DNA of 64,000 nucleotides, from contig NZ_JBCJKP010000001.1 of NCBI RefSeq assembly GCF_039503195.1, forward strand, positions 10,416,001 to 10,480,000, in the 5' to 3' direction. Position numbers and translations under genes: made by a program. How positions within the stretch are numbered: the first letter of the stretch is position 1; each line of letters starts with the position of its first letter. Under the pieces are notes generated by a model that was given only the letters and a program-made list of their open reading frames with translations, searched no databases and was not told the origin of the DNA. This document shows, piece after piece, positions 25,299 to 34,148 of this stretch. This stretch comes from Streptomyces mirabilis. Lineage in GTDB: Bacteria; Actinomycetota; Actinomycetes; Streptomycetales; Streptomycetaceae.

Positions 25299-25876
25299 GA
25301 CAGGCCCCGCAGGGCGGCGACAACCGTGTCGAGATCGGTGCGCGGTCCGCGGTTGTAGGGCAGCTTCGCCAGCAGCATGCCCAGCGCGCAGGTGTTGGTC
25401 AGGGCGGCGAAGGCCAACCCGGCCCCGACGGCCGTGCCGATCAGGTGCAGTCCGGGCACGAACAGGCCCACGATACCGGTGACCACCACGATGGTTCCGG
25501 CGACCAGGCGCACCTGGCGCTCCAGGTCCCAGCGTTCCGGGCCCCGGGTGAGCGGGCCTCCGGCGGTCTCCCACGCCATGACGCCGCCGTCGAGGACGCG
25601 CAGGTTGGGCAGTCCGGCTTCGGCCAGGGCCTGTTCGGCCTGGGCGGCGCGGGCGCCGGAGCGGCAGATGAGTATGACGTCCTCGTCGAGGTGGTGCAGC
25701 AGTTCGTCGCGGTGCTCGCGCAGGGTGTCGAGGGGCACGTTGTAGGAGCCGGGGATGTGGGCGGTGCGGAACTCGCCGGGTGTACGCACGTCCAGCAGGC
25801 GCGGGCCATCGCCGTCCTGCGTCAGGTCGCGCAGCGTTGCGGGATCGAGTCGGGGTTTGTCGGCACGGGTGGTCAT
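25295..25876 (-). CDS. Rhodanese fused to a two-helix membrane domain (YgaP-like), second copy
   Basis: A 193-residue paralogue of the protein at 19026. Rhodanese domain: RLLDVRTPGEFRTAHIPGSY and the loop ICRSGARAAQAE (catalytic Cys about residue 72). Membrane domain: WDLERQVRLVAGTIVVVTGI, a second hydrophobic helix, and TNTCALGMLLAKLPYNR. It is the middle gene of a minus-strand run from the metallo-beta-lactamase/rhodanese gene (27341) to the truncated exporter (25298), with a strong hairpin before it. The promoter is the CstR-type site at 27379. Confidence 0.88.
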   Translation of the reverse strand: MTTRADKPRLDPATLRDLTQDGDGPRLLDVRTPGEFRTAHIPGSYNVPLDTLREHRDELLHHLDEDVILICRSGARAAQAEQALAEAGLPNLRVLDGGVMAWETAGGPLTRGPERWDLERQVRLVAGTIVVVTGIVGLFVPGLHLIGTAVGAGLAFAALTNTCALGMLLAKLPYNRGPRTDLDTVVAALRGLS

Positions 25877-25914
25877 CGCGGGTTCCTTGCTGTCGCTGAT
25901 GCGGCTGGCGGGGT

Positions 25915-25945
25915 GGGCGGCGGCCGATGGGTTCGGCCGCCGCCC
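25915..25945 (-). terminator. Strong intercistronic hairpin
   Basis: Perfect 11-base arms GGGCGGCGGCC and GGCCGCCGCCC surround a nine-base loop, in the 82-base gap between the fusion gene (stop 25959) and the downstream rhodanese gene (start 25876). It could attenuate read-through or stabilise the upstream mRNA segment. Confidence 0.6.
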
Positions 25946-25958
25946 GGCGTGTGGTGGA

Positions 25959-27341
25959 TCAGACGTCGGCCGATGTCGGCAGGGCGAGCCAGGCGCCGTA
26001 GCCGCCGAGCAGGTCCGAGACGTCGGCGCGGCCCTGGTGGCGCAGCAGGCTGGCGGCGACGGAGGAGCGGTGACCGCCCGCGCAGTGGACGACCAGGGGC
26101 CGGTCGACCGGGATCTCGTCGACGCGGCGGGCGAGTTCGGCCAGCGGGATGTGCAGGGAGCCCTCGATGAAGCCCTCTTCACGCTCGGCGGCGTTGCGCA
26201 CGTCCAGGACCAGCGGGGGTTCGTCGTCGAGCAGGCGGCGCAGTTCGTCGGCAGTCAGGCGGCTCGCCTGTTCCATCTCGTCGGCCAGCGAGGGGAAGGC
26301 GCCGTCGGGCTCGCGCAGGTAGCCGCCGACCTTGTCGAAGCCGATCCGGGCGAGCCGGGTGACGACCTCCTCCTCGCGGTCCTGCGGCGCGATGACGACG
26401 ACGTCCTGCTCGGGGGAGACGACCATGCCGGCCTGTTCGGCGAAGCGGCCGTCCGCGGGCACGTTGACCGAGCCGCGCAGATACCCCGGGGCGAAGTCCT
26501 GCGGCGAGCGGGCGTCGACCACGACCGCCCCCGCAGCGCGCCGCTGCATGAACTCCCCGACCGACAGCGGCAGGGGCGCGGCGGCGGCGTCGAACAGGTC
26601 GTGCTCCTTGCGGTTGAGGATGGCGTCGTAGACGAAGTACGCGGGCGCGGACGGCTGTCCCTCGGTGACCAGCTCGACGAACTTCTCCTCGCTCATCGGG
26701 CGGCAGGCGTAGTTGGTGGCGCGCTGTTCGCCGATGGTGGACTGGCGCTGGGTGGAGAGGTTCTTGCCGCAGGCGGAGCCGGCGCCGTGCGCGGGGAAGA
26801 CCCGGACGGCGCCGGGCAGGGCCATCAGCTTGTGCTGGATGCTCTCGTAGAGCATGCGGCCGAGTTCGTCGGCGGTCACGCCGATCGAGGCGAGCAGGTC
26901 GGGCCGGCCCACGTCGCCGATGAACAGCGCGTCCCCGGTGAGGACGCCGTAGGGGGCGGCGTCGTCGGCGTGCTCGTACACCAGGACGCTGATCGACTCC
27001 GGCGTGTGGCCGGGGGTTTCGAGGATCTGCAGGTGCACGTCGCCGAGGCTGATGCGCTCGTCGTCGGTCAGCTTGCGGATGGGGTACTCGGTCTCGGCGC
27101 GCTGCCCGTAGCCGATCCAGGCGCCGGTGCGGTCGGCCAGCTCCAGGTGGCCGGCGAGGAAGTCGGCGTGGAAGTGGGTGTTGACGACGGCCTCGATGGT
27201 GAAGCCATGGGCGGCTGCGTCGGTGAGGTACTCGGAGACGTCACGGCGGGGGTCGACGACGACCGCCCGGCCGGTGGTCTCGTCGGCGATCATGTATGAC
27301 GCCTGGGAGAGGCAGTCGAGGTAGTACTGGGCGAAGAACAT
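25959..27341 (-). CDS. Metallo-beta-lactamase/rhodanese fusion, second type
   Basis: A 460-residue fusion like CstB. Metallo-beta-lactamase part: THFHADFLAGHLELA (about 55-69; Phe replaces the last His of HxHxDH), TPGHTPES, GDALFIGDVGRPDLL and FPAHGAGSACGKNL. Two rhodanese-like domains follow: VVDARSPQDFAPGYLRGSVN (without a catalytic Cys) and PLVLDVRNAAEREEGFIEGS with loop CAGGHRSS (Cys about residue 432). Likely persulfide oxidation coupled to sulfur transfer. It differs clearly from the fusion at 16056, so the two are old paralogues or separate acquisitions. ATG 27341; operator palindrome 38 bases upstream. Confidence 0.87.
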   Translation of the reverse strand: MFFAQYYLDCLSQASYMIADETTGRAVVVDPRRDVSEYLTDAAAHGFTIEAVVNTHFHADFLAGHLELADRTGAWIGYGQRAETEYPIRKLTDDERISLGDVHLQILETPGHTPESISVLVYEHADDAAPYGVLTGDALFIGDVGRPDLLASIGVTADELGRMLYESIQHKLMALPGAVRVFPAHGAGSACGKNLSTQRQSTIGEQRATNYACRPMSEEKFVELVTEGQPSAPAYFVYDAILNRKEHDLFDAAAAPLPLSVGEFMQRRAAGAVVVDARSPQDFAPGYLRGSVNVPADGRFAEQAGMVVSPEQDVVVIAPQDREEEVVTRLARIGFDKVGGYLREPDGAFPSLADEMEQASRLTADELRRLLDDEPPLVLDVRNAAEREEGFIEGSLHIPLAELARRVDEIPVDRPLVVHCAGGHRSSVAASLLRHQGRADVSDLLGGYGAWLALPTSADV

Positions 27342-27378
27342 GGCGGATGACCTCCGTGTCGGAAGAGCAAGGTGCTCC

Positions 27379-27394
27379 ATACCCCTGGGGGTAT
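27379..27394. promoter_or_regulatory. CstR/CsoR-type operator
   Basis: ATACCCCTGGGGGTAT is a 16-base dyad 38 bases upstream of the second metallo-beta-lactamase/rhodanese gene, placed where it would cover the core promoter of that minus-strand operon. Confidence 0.85.
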
Positions 27395-27434
27395 ATAAGA
27401 GGGTCTGGTCGCCCTTGTTTCGAGGGCGGGGTGA

Positions 27435-27465
27435 CCGGCCCGGGCCGGGGGATGTCCCGGGCCGG
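27435..27465 (-). terminator. Rho-independent-type hairpin after the second SQR-like gene
   Basis: Ten-base perfect arms CCGGCCCGGG and CCCGGGCCGG with an 11-base loop, five bases after the stop codon of the minus-strand flavoprotein gene. No T-run, as is normal in streptomycetes. Confidence 0.65.
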
Positions 27466-27469
27466 CCGG

Positions 27470-28699
27470 TCAGAGGCGGCCGGTGAGCATGCCGTGCCAG
27501 TACACCGGCGGCAGGCCGTACCGCTTGAACGCCCACATCGTGCGCCGCTCCTTGAAGGGGTTGATCAGCGGGAAGCTGGGTGTGGGGTTCAGGTCGTAGT
27601 CGAACTCGGCGAGCAGCATCCGGTCGCGGGCCGTCACCAGCGGACAGGACGTGTAGCCGTCGTAACGGTGCGAAGGAGTCCGGCCGTTCATCGCGGCGAG
27701 CAGATTGGCGGCCACGACCGGGGCCTGCTTGCGCACGGCGGCGCCGGTCTTGGACGTGGGCAGGTTCGCCACGTCACCGAGTGTGAAGACGTTGTCGTAG
27801 GACGGGTGTTGGAGCGTGTGCTTGTCCGCGGCGACGAACCCCTGGGGGCTTGCCGGGTCGGCGAGCGGGCCCGTCTTGATCCAGTCGGGTGCGCTCTGCG
27901 GCGGCACGGCGTGCAGGAGGTCGTAGCCGATGGTCTCCTTCGTGCCGTTCGCGTGGTCGGTGACGGTGATCTCGCGGGCGTCACCGTCGACGGCGGTCAT
28001 CTCGGAGCGCAGCCGCACCTCGATCCCGTACCGGGCGGCCACCTTCTCCAGGACCTGTGACCAGGCGGCCACCTTGAACAGCGCCGGGTCCGGGAGGACG
28101 AGGATGATCCGGATCCGGTCAAGCAATTTCTGCTTGCGCCAATAGTCCGCGGCCAGGTAGGCGATCTTCTGCGGGGCGCCGCCGCACTTCAGCGGAGACG
28201 CCGGGTGCGTGAAGACCGCGGTGCCGGAGCGCATCCGCCTGATCAGCTCCCAGGTGCGCGGAGCGTACTCGGGCGCGTAGTTGCTGCTCACCCGGTCGTG
28301 GCCGATCGCCTCGGCGAGGCCGGGCACGCCGTCCCAGTCGAGCTGGAGGCCGGGCGCCGGCACCAGGTACTCGTAGGTGAGTTCGGCGCCGCCGGAGAGC
28401 GTCACCGTGCGGGCGTCGGGGTCGACGGCCTGGGCGCGCCGGCGGATCCAGCGCACGCCGTCGGGTATGACGGATCCTTCGGGGCGGCGGGTGGCGCGCA
28501 GGGGTGCCTGGCCGCCGCCGACCAGGGTCCACAGTGGCTGGTACCAGTGGGTGTCGGAGGGTTCGATCAGGGTGATGTCGGTGACGCCGGCTCGGCGCAG
28601 GCGGGCGGCGACGCTGATGCCGGCGCTGCCGCCGCCGATGACAGCGACGCGGTGGCGGCCGGAGATCGGCTCGCCGGTGGGTGAGGGGGTGGCGGTCAA
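27470..28699 (-). CDS. Sulfide:quinone oxidoreductase-like flavoprotein, second copy
   Basis: A 409-residue FAD protein of the SQR family: RVAVIGGGSAGISVAARL (FAD motif, about 17-34), HWYQPLWTLVGGG, HPASPLKCGGAPQKIAYLAA with the conserved redox cysteine (about residue 171), and NVFTLGDVANLPTSKTGAAV. The sequence FALINPFKERR-like region (SFPLINPFKERRTMWAFKRY) is the C-terminal membrane-contact segment of type-II SQRs. It differs from the flavoprotein at 22798, which lacks most of these details. The TTG start at 28699 is supported by GAAGGAG eight bases upstream. It is transcribed from the operator region at 29006-29077, together with a rhodanese remnant. Confidence 0.88.
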   Translation of the reverse strand: MTATPSPTGEPISGRHRVAVIGGGSAGISVAARLRRAGVTDITLIEPSDTHWYQPLWTLVGGGQAPLRATRRPEGSVIPDGVRWIRRRAQAVDPDARTVTLSGGAELTYEYLVPAPGLQLDWDGVPGLAEAIGHDRVSSNYAPEYAPRTWELIRRMRSGTAVFTHPASPLKCGGAPQKIAYLAADYWRKQKLLDRIRIILVLPDPALFKVAAWSQVLEKVAARYGIEVRLRSEMTAVDGDAREITVTDHANGTKETIGYDLLHAVPPQSAPDWIKTGPLADPASPQGFVAADKHTLQHPSYDNVFTLGDVANLPTSKTGAAVRKQAPVVAANLLAAMNGRTPSHRYDGYTSCPLVTARDRMLLAEFDYDLNPTPSFPLINPFKERRTMWAFKRYGLPPVYWHGMLTGRL

Positions 28700-28720
28700 G
28701 GCGGAGCTCCTTCTCTTCTG

Positions 28721-28783
28721 GCCGGGTGCCGGGTGCCGGGTGCCGGGTGCCGGGTGCCGGGTGTCAGGTGTCAGGTGTCAGGT
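28721..28783. repeat. Seven-base tandem repeats
   Basis: Five copies of GCCGGGT are followed directly by three of GTCAGGT and a decaying fourth. The array fills the gap between the rhodanese remnant and the flavoprotein start, ending within 25 bases of the ribosome-binding site. It is likely to vary in copy number by slippage. Confidence 0.9.
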
Positions 28784-28795
28784 GTCGGTGTGGGG

Positions 28796-28990
28796 TCAGG
28801 CCGCGTGCTCGACGGGTCCTGCCGCGACCGGGCGTCCGTCGCGGGCCTGGGCGGGCACGGTGCGCAGCGGCATCAGCCGCGGGCCGGGCGCAGGCCCGGC
28901 TGCGTACTCGTCCGCCTCCCGTACGTCGACCACGAGCCCACCGTCGCCCCAGGCTGCCGCGAACGTCTCCGCGTCACTTCGCGAGCCACT
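28796..28990 (-). pseudogene. Rhodanese N-terminal remnant
   Basis: The frame reads SDAETFAAAWGDGGLVVDVR, EADEYAAG and RLMPLRTVPAQA, the first half of a rhodanese domain, then stops at 28796 before the catalytic cysteine loop. At the 5' end a good ribosome-binding site (GAGGAGG, near 28999) precedes a GTG in a different frame, so a base has been lost near the start as well. It is the first gene after the operators at 29006-29077 and is probably dead, although its promoter still serves the flavoprotein. Confidence 0.6.
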
Positions 28991-29005
28991 TCGTTGCCTC
29001 CTCAA

Positions 29006-29077
29006 ATACCCCCGGGGGTTTCCTGCTGTCGAGAGTACGGCGGCTTCGAGAAAGGCGTCAAATACCCCTAGGGGTAT
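29006..29077. promoter_or_regulatory. Two CstR/CsoR-type operators
   Basis: ATACCCCCGGGGGTTT (29006-29021) and ATACCCCTAGGGGTAT (29062-29077; a perfect 16-base palindrome) lie upstream of the minus-strand rhodanese remnant and flavoprotein. The second one matches the repressor's own operator apart from the last base. Spacing between starts is 56 bases. Confidence 0.85.
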
Positions 29078-29094
29078 TTGCCTGCGGGGCAACG

Positions 29095-29823
29095 TCCGGC
29101 GTTGCGCGCGATTCAAGGGCAGACCCGGAGCGCCGTGCGCCGGCCCTGGGCAGGCGGAGGGTTATCCGGGTCCCGCCGCTTGGTGAGGAGTCCGCGGTGA
29201 CCGTGCCGCCGTGGGCGGTGACCAGCTCTTTGACGACGGCCGATGCCGCTGCCGCCGGTCGCGCGGCCACGGCTGCCGCGCCAGAGGCGGTCGAAGACAT
29301 GGGGCAGTTCGTCGGCGGGGATGCCGGGACCGGTGTCGGCCACCTCGACGAATGCCTCGGCAGCGGTGGTGGAGGTGGTGACGGTGACCGTGTCGCCCGG
29401 ACGGCAGTGGCGTGCTGCGTTGCTCGGCAGGTTACCGAGGGCCTGGTGCAGGCGGTCCGCGTCGGCGTGCACCGGCAAGGGGGCAGCGCCCGTGCGGGTG
29501 TGCACGGTCAGTCCGGCGGTGCGCGGTTCGGCCTCGCGGTCGGCCACGGCGGCACGGACCAGGGTGCTCAGGTCTACCTCGGTCAGGTGGAGGGACAGCC
29601 GTGCCGACTCGGCCTCCGCCAGCTCCCCGAGGTCACCGACGACCCGGCCACGTCTCAGGGTCTGGTCGTGGAGAGCGGCCCTGCGGTCTCCGGTGGCGAG
29701 CGCTCGGGCGGTGGCCGCGACCCTGACCACGGGAGTGGTCAGGCGCCGGGTGACGAACCAGGTGACGGCCAGCGCGAGGGCGAGAGCGCCGAGAGCGGGG
29801 GCGGACACCCAGCCCCAGGCCAC
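29095..29823 (-). pseudogene. Sensor histidine kinase, internally deleted and frameshifted
   Basis: One membrane helix (ALGALALALAVTWFVTRR) and a HAMP-like segment (LTTPVVRVAATARALATGD) lead into LHDQTLRRGRVVGDLGELAE. The phosphoacceptor H-box (SHELRTPL-like) that should lie between them is missing. The ATPase part has the N-box region DRLHQALGNLPSNAARHC, ADTGPGIP and FDRLWRGSR, but after GGSGIG the frame breaks. In another frame VVKELVTAHGGTVTADSSP ends the domain near 29100. No partner response regulator is present. The lost H-box makes it inactive. Confidence 0.78.
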
Positions 29824-29825
29824 AG

Positions 29826-29911
29826 CGCGCGGCCATCGCGAACGCGCTGCCCGCGCTCTTCCAACTGGCCGAACACCTCGGCGGGCCGGCCGACGGCGCG
29901 CCGGAGCAGTG
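29826..29911 (+). pseudogene. 3' end of an unknown gene
   Basis: A short frame, RAAIANALPALFQLAEHLGG followed by PADGAPEQ and a stop at 29909-29911, looks like a real C-terminus with no gene in front of it. A second relic at 36970-37213 on the other strand contains the closely similar AALTGALPALFQPAEHLGG. The parent family is not identified; the helix resembles the last helix of some MarR-type regulators. Confidence 0.35.
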
Positions 29912-30005
29912 ATCAGCGCACGGGTGTGCCTTCAGAGGCTCCTGCGACGCGGTTGAGTACGCGTACGAATGGTGCCGTGCGGCGGCTTCCGCGCAGGCTG
30001 CCCGC

Positions 30006-30376
30006 GTGACGGATTCCTCTGACGCGACGTCCGCGCGGCAACGGCGCAGGGTCATCGCGCTCCTCGTGGTGACGGCCGTGCTCCTGCTCCCGCTCCTGGG
30101 CGGGTTGTGGTACGCCGCCAACGACGCGCTCCAGCACCGGAGCACGACCGACTGGCGTGGCAACCGCAAGGCCAAGCAGTCGCTTGAGCATGCTGTCGCG
30201 CTGATCGTCGGTGCGCCCTGCCTCGGGGCTCTCCTCGCTGGGATGGTTGTCGCCATGGCGGGACGCCGCGCTGGGATCCCGCGGCCACGGGCGCCCTGGT
30301 CGGCACACTGGCCCTGTGGATCGCTGGCATCGTCGCGATCTACGTCGGCCTCAGCAATGCCACGTTCGTCTTCTGA
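30006..30376 (+). pseudogene. Small membrane protein, one-base frameshift
   Basis: From GTG 30006 (TDSSDATSARQRRR) the frame encodes a helix (VIALLVVTAVLLLPLLGGLW) and a second (ALIVGAPCLGALLAGMVVAM). At the GGG of 30273-30275 the membrane sequence changes frame: DPAATGALVGTLALWIAGIV, then a YVGL end and stop at 30376. Adding one G would give a protein of about 123 residues with three helices. No family was recognised. It may be intact in reality if the G-run is miscalled. Confidence 0.55.
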
Positions 30377-30389
30377 GGAAGCCGGACCG

Positions 30390-30517
30390 ATCACTGTGCG
30401 CGGAGGCCATCAAGAAGGCGAGTCCGGGCATATCGACGAGGTGGAGGCCGGCTCGGTGCCGGCCTCATACAGTCGACGTCGCTCCCGCCTGAAGTCGATC
30501 TTCGTTGAGGTCGTCAT
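30390..30517 (-). pseudogene. GyrI-like protein, N-terminal remnant
   Basis: The ATG at 30517, with GGAGGACTGGG upstream, begins TTSTKIDFRRERRRLYEAG, the N-terminus of GyrI-like small-molecule-binding proteins. A frame change near 30442 continues as LHLVDMPGLAFLMA, again matching the family's first strand, and then similarity stops. About 45 of the usual 200 residues remain. Confidence 0.5.
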
Positions 30518-30784
30518 CCCAGTCCTCCGGGTCCCGGGGAGGGGCGGTGCCGGCGGATCGCCACGGTGCCGGCCAAGAGTGTCAGGGCGGCCGTGAGCGG
30601 GGTGACGGCCGTCCACCAGGTGATCGCCGCGTAGGGCAGTGCGTGGCCGGCCAGGCGTGGCGGACGGCGCGGGCCACACCGCCGGGTGCGCGGCGGCAGT
30701 CGCGGACAGCAGCAGTGTGCCGGGAAGCCACCACAGCCGCCCGACGGTGGAGCAGCACACCAGCCCCGGCACCAGGTCGGCCAC
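30518..30784 (-). pseudogene. Membrane-protein C-terminal remnant
   Basis: One minus-strand frame starts with LVPGLVCCSTVGRLWWLPG and a hydrophobic stretch; another contains AAITWWTAVTPLTAALTLLA and a TVAIRRHRPS tail, reading as the last helix of a small membrane protein just upstream of the GyrI-like start. The mixture of frames indicates decay. No family was recognised. Confidence 0.35.
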
Positions 30785-30893
30785 CGTCGCTCACTTCCCG
30801 TGGGAGAACGTGGTGAGTGCTGCCGATCCGACGGAGCGGACGCGGCGCGGCGCGGCCCAGGAGGACCGCGCCGCGCTGGTCATGCAGGTTGCG

Positions 30894-32735
30894 TCACGTG
30901 GTCGCGCGCTGCTTGCGGCGCAGGGTGAGGTACGTGCCCGTGGCGCCGGCGGCCAGCAGGGCGGCAACGCCGAGGCCCACCGGGACGGTGGGGAACGACG
31001 AGGTGTCGGTGGTCGCGGCGGTGTTCTGCATCGCCGGACCCGGGGTGATGCTTGTCGCGACCGGCGCGACGTGGTGGATGGAGCCGACGGACTTGACCGA
31101 GCCGTCCGAGTTGAGCAGCACCTGCTTGTTGTTGGGGTGCTTGAAGTCGAACATGCTGGTCAACGAGCCCGCGGTGGCGTCGAAGGAGTGGTCGCCGATC
31201 CGGCCGGTGTGCCAGTTGTCCTCGATGAACTTGATAACCGAGGACTGGTCGGTCAGCGCGTGGGAGACCTTGTTGACCTTGCTGTACGGGGAGACCACGA
31301 GGAGGGGCTGACGGGTGCCGGGGCCGCAGCGGTCGGCGTAGCCGCCGGACGCCTTGGGGCCGGTCTGGCAGGCGGCGCTGTCGGTGGCCTTGCCGTTGGA
31401 GCCGAGGGCGGTGTCCGTGGAGCCGTTGCGCGGGGCGACGTAGGCGTGGTCGTACCAGCCGTCGGAGTCGTCGTAGGCGATGACGATCGCGGTGGACTTC
31501 CACTGTGGCGAGGACTGTACGGCGTTGATCTGGTCGACGAGAAAGTGTTGTTCGTCGATCGGGTCGGAGTAGGCGGCGTGGCCGTCCTGGTACTCGGGGG
31601 CCTTGACGAAGCTGACGGCCGGAAGCTTGCCCGCCTTCGCCGCGGCGTCGAAGTCGGTCAGGTCGTAGTTGTGGTTGGCCTGGCCGGCGTGGCCGATCTC
31701 GTCGACGCTCTTGGGCGGCAGGTGGTGCGGGTTGGACGTCGACTTGTAGTACTCGAACGGCGAGTGGTGCGGGCTGTAGTCGACGACTGCGGCGCCACCG
31801 ACGTTGGTGTGCGTGGTGTCGCACTTGGCGTAGTCGCCCTGCTTGCCGTCCCACGCGGTGGACGGCCTGAAGCCGCCCTGGAACCAACCCCAGCTGACAT
31901 TCTTGGAGTTGAGGACGTCACCGATGTTCTTGCCCTGCATCGCGGCCAGCGTGTTGGTGCTGGTGTGGTCCTTGCCGGAGCAGTCGTCGTAGGCCGGGTC
32001 GGGGTCGTTGATGACCGTGCCGACGCCCTTCGCGTCGGGAGACTTGACCGTGTACGCATCGGGCGTCGAGGTCTGCTTCGGGTTCTCGGTGCCGGAGGTG
32101 GGGTCCGTTGAGATCACGCCGTGCGTCTGGCCCGAGACCAGGTTCAGGGCGCCGGGCGTGGAGGGGCCGTAGACCGAGCTGTAGGAGCGGTCGTTCATGG
32201 CGTACTGCTGTGCGTAGTTCCACAGCGCGGTGACGGTGTTGCCGTCGTAGTAGTCCATGACCAGACCCGGCTCACCGAAGAGGCCGCCGCTGCACTTGTT
32301 GACCTCGGTGTTCTGCACGTACTGGTCGGCCTTGCCGCCGTTCGCGGCGTACTGCTCGGCCCCGTAGTTGTGGTTCTGGTCGCAGGTCATGGACTGCGCC
32401 GGGGTGAGCCGCTTCGGCGCGTACTGGTTGGGGTTCTTCGTCAGCAGCCCGGCGTGCGCGAGGGTGTCGATGTTCTTCGGGGTCTTCCTGGACGCCGTGA
32501 ACTTCGTGCCGTCGGTGTTCGCGGCCTTCGGGTAGGTCGCGAAGTAGTGGTCGAACGAGACGTTCTCGTCGAAGAGGACGACCACGTGCTTGATGGGCGT
32601 GGCCGTCGAGGAGTGGCCGTGGTGCCCGTCCGCCGTGGCCGCCCACGTCGGTGCGCCGCCCAGAACGGTGAGCGTGGCAGCGCCCGCGAGCGCCCCCAGA
32701 CTCCGAATCGTTGCTCGTCTTCCCCTGCTGGCCAT
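30894..32735 (-). CDS. Membrane-anchored phosphoesterase (acid phosphatase/phospholipase C family)
   Basis: A 613-residue exported protein: signal peptide (RSLGALAGAATLTVLGGAPTWA), phosphoesterase fold with HVVVLFDENVSFDHYFATYP near residue 50 (metal and catalytic Thr/Ser region), YDDCSGKDH, and IVIAYDDSDGWYDHAYVAP near residue 425. The end has a spacer, a hydrophobic helix (VGLGVAALLAAGATGTYL) and basic residues, so it is anchored in the membrane with its catalytic part outside. Related proteins hydrolyse phosphate mono- or diesters. It is unrelated in detail to the shorter enzyme at 5133. ATG 32735 follows GGAGGGTGAAGCAGC. Confidence 0.88.
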   Translation of the reverse strand: MASRGRRATIRSLGALAGAATLTVLGGAPTWAATADGHHGHSSTATPIKHVVVLFDENVSFDHYFATYPKAANTDGTKFTASRKTPKNIDTLAHAGLLTKNPNQYAPKRLTPAQSMTCDQNHNYGAEQYAANGGKADQYVQNTEVNKCSGGLFGEPGLVMDYYDGNTVTALWNYAQQYAMNDRSYSSVYGPSTPGALNLVSGQTHGVISTDPTSGTENPKQTSTPDAYTVKSPDAKGVGTVINDPDPAYDDCSGKDHTSTNTLAAMQGKNIGDVLNSKNVSWGWFQGGFRPSTAWDGKQGDYAKCDTTHTNVGGAAVVDYSPHHSPFEYYKSTSNPHHLPPKSVDEIGHAGQANHNYDLTDFDAAAKAGKLPAVSFVKAPEYQDGHAAYSDPIDEQHFLVDQINAVQSSPQWKSTAIVIAYDDSDGWYDHAYVAPRNGSTDTALGSNGKATDSAACQTGPKASGGYADRCGPGTRQPLLVVSPYSKVNKVSHALTDQSSVIKFIEDNWHTGRIGDHSFDATAGSLTSMFDFKHPNNKQVLLNSDGSVKSVGSIHHVAPVATSITPGPAMQNTAATTDTSSFPTVPVGLGVAALLAAGATGTYLTLRRKQRATT

Positions 32736-32912
32736 GCTGCTTCACCCTCCGGACACCGATGCGATTGTGCTGTACGGATCGCGATGCTGTGCCCGGCGGT
32801 CGGCCGCCCGGCGGAGTCATCATGGCGCCGGAGTGAACACCGAGTCAGGGAAACCAGGCCAAGGTTTGACCGTGTATTGACCAACTGAGCCGGTCGAGTT
32901 GTCCGGACAGGC

Positions 32913-34148
32913 TCAGCGGAGGAGGGCGCGCCCGTACCAGTCCGCCTCGTCCCGTACGCCGGGCAGCGCGAAGAAGTAGCCGCCGCCGAACGGCTTGATG
33001 TAGTCGGTGAGTGGCTCGCCCGCAAGGCGCTTCTGCACGGTCTCGAACTGCCGGACCAGGTCCTGCTGGTAGCAGCAGAACAGCAGGCCCATGTCGAGGT
33101 TGCCGTTGCTGTCCGTGCCCCGGTCGTAGTTGTAGGCGCGGCGCAGGATCCGCTGGCCGGCGGTCTGCGCGGTGCGCGGGTTGGCGAGGCGGATGTGCGC
33201 GTCCAACGGGATGACGTCGCCCTTGGGATCGGACGGGTAGTCCGGCGTGTCGTGTTCGGCGTTGCCGTCCAGGGGTGCGCCGGACTCGCGGGCCCGGCCG
33301 AACATCCGCTCCTGCTCGCTGAGGGAGACCCGGTCCCAGAACTCCACCAACATGCGGATCAGCCGTACGACCTGATAGCTGCCGCCGACCGCCCAGTTGG
33401 GTTCGCCGCTGCCCCGTCCCACCCATACCAGGCGGTTCATCTGCTGGGCGTCGGTCGCCTCCGGGTTGGCCGTGCCGTCCTTGAAACCCAGCAGATTGCG
33501 CGGGGTTCCGGACGGGCGTGGCGGGCTGCTGAAGCCATCGAGGCGCCAGCGGACCTGAAGGCCGCCGCGGGTGTGCCGGGCGATGTCGCGCAGGGCGTGC
33601 AGGACGGTGTCCGTGTCGTCGGCGTGCAGTTGCAGGCTCAGGTCGCCGTGGCACCAGTCGGACTGGAGGTCGTCGTCGGGGAACGCGGGCATGGTGGTCA
33701 GGCGGCGAGGGCGCTGCGCGCCCAGGCCGTATCGGTCGTCGAAGAGGGCGGATCCGACCCCGACGGTCACCGCCAGGGCGCCGGAGGGCAGTCGCTCGCC
33801 CAGGATGCCCGAGTCGGTGGGCGGCCCAGTGATGCCGACCGGCTGGGGCGTGCCGCCAGAGGTGAGGAAGCGGGCGCGCTCGGTGAGAGTGCGCAGCAGG
33901 TCGGTCAACTCGGCGCGGTTTTCGGCGGTCACGTCGAAGGCGGTGAACGCGGTGACCCGGCGGGGCGTGGAGAGCACCGACTCCTGGTGCGGGCCGTGGA
34001 GCGGGGCGACGGACGGCGCACCGGCGGAGGTGCTCGGGGCGGCCGCCCCGCCGGCGGCGAGCCCGGCGCCCGCGAGGGCCGCGCCGCGCAGGAAACCGCG
34101 CCTGCCGACACCGCTTTTGCCTGGGGACGCATCCTTCGACGTGCTCAC
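32913..34148 (-). CDS. efeB: EfeB: periplasmic-type DyP peroxidase of the iron-uptake system
   Basis: A 411-residue DyP-type haem peroxidase with a twin-arginine signal ([19 protein letters not shown]). The catalytic GxxDG motif is [11 protein letters not shown] (about 230-240), the proximal haem histidine is in [11 protein letters not shown], and the distal arginine in [11 protein letters not shown]. EfeB partners with EfeO in ferrous or haem iron acquisition by oxidising Fe(II) or acting on haem. GTG 34148 overlaps the efeO stop as GTGA, so the two are translationally coupled. The permease EfeU is not seen here. Confidence 0.92.
   Translation of the reverse strand: MSTSKDASPGKSGVGRRGFLRGAALAGAGLAAGGAAAPSTSAGAPSVAPLHGPHQESVLSTPRRVTAFTAFDVTAENRAELTDLLRTLTERARFLTSGGTPQPVGITGPPTDSGILGERLPSGALAVTVGVGSALFDDRYGLGAQRPRRLTTMPAFPDDDLQSDWCHGDLSLQLHADDTDTVLHALRDIARHTRGGLQVRWRLDGFSSPPRPSGTPRNLLGFKDGTANPEATDAQQMNRLVWVGRGSGEPNWAVGGSYQVVRLIRMLVEFWDRVSLSEQERMFGRARESGAPLDGNAEHDTPDYPSDPKGDVIPLDAHIRLANPRTAQTAGQRILRRAYNYDRGTDSNGNLDMGLLFCCYQQDLVRQFETVQKRLAGEPLTDYIKPFGGGYFFALPGVRDEADWYGRALLR

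Noticed and set aside
28721..28783. Possible CRISPR array
   Set aside because: The units are seven bases and directly tandem, with no spacers.
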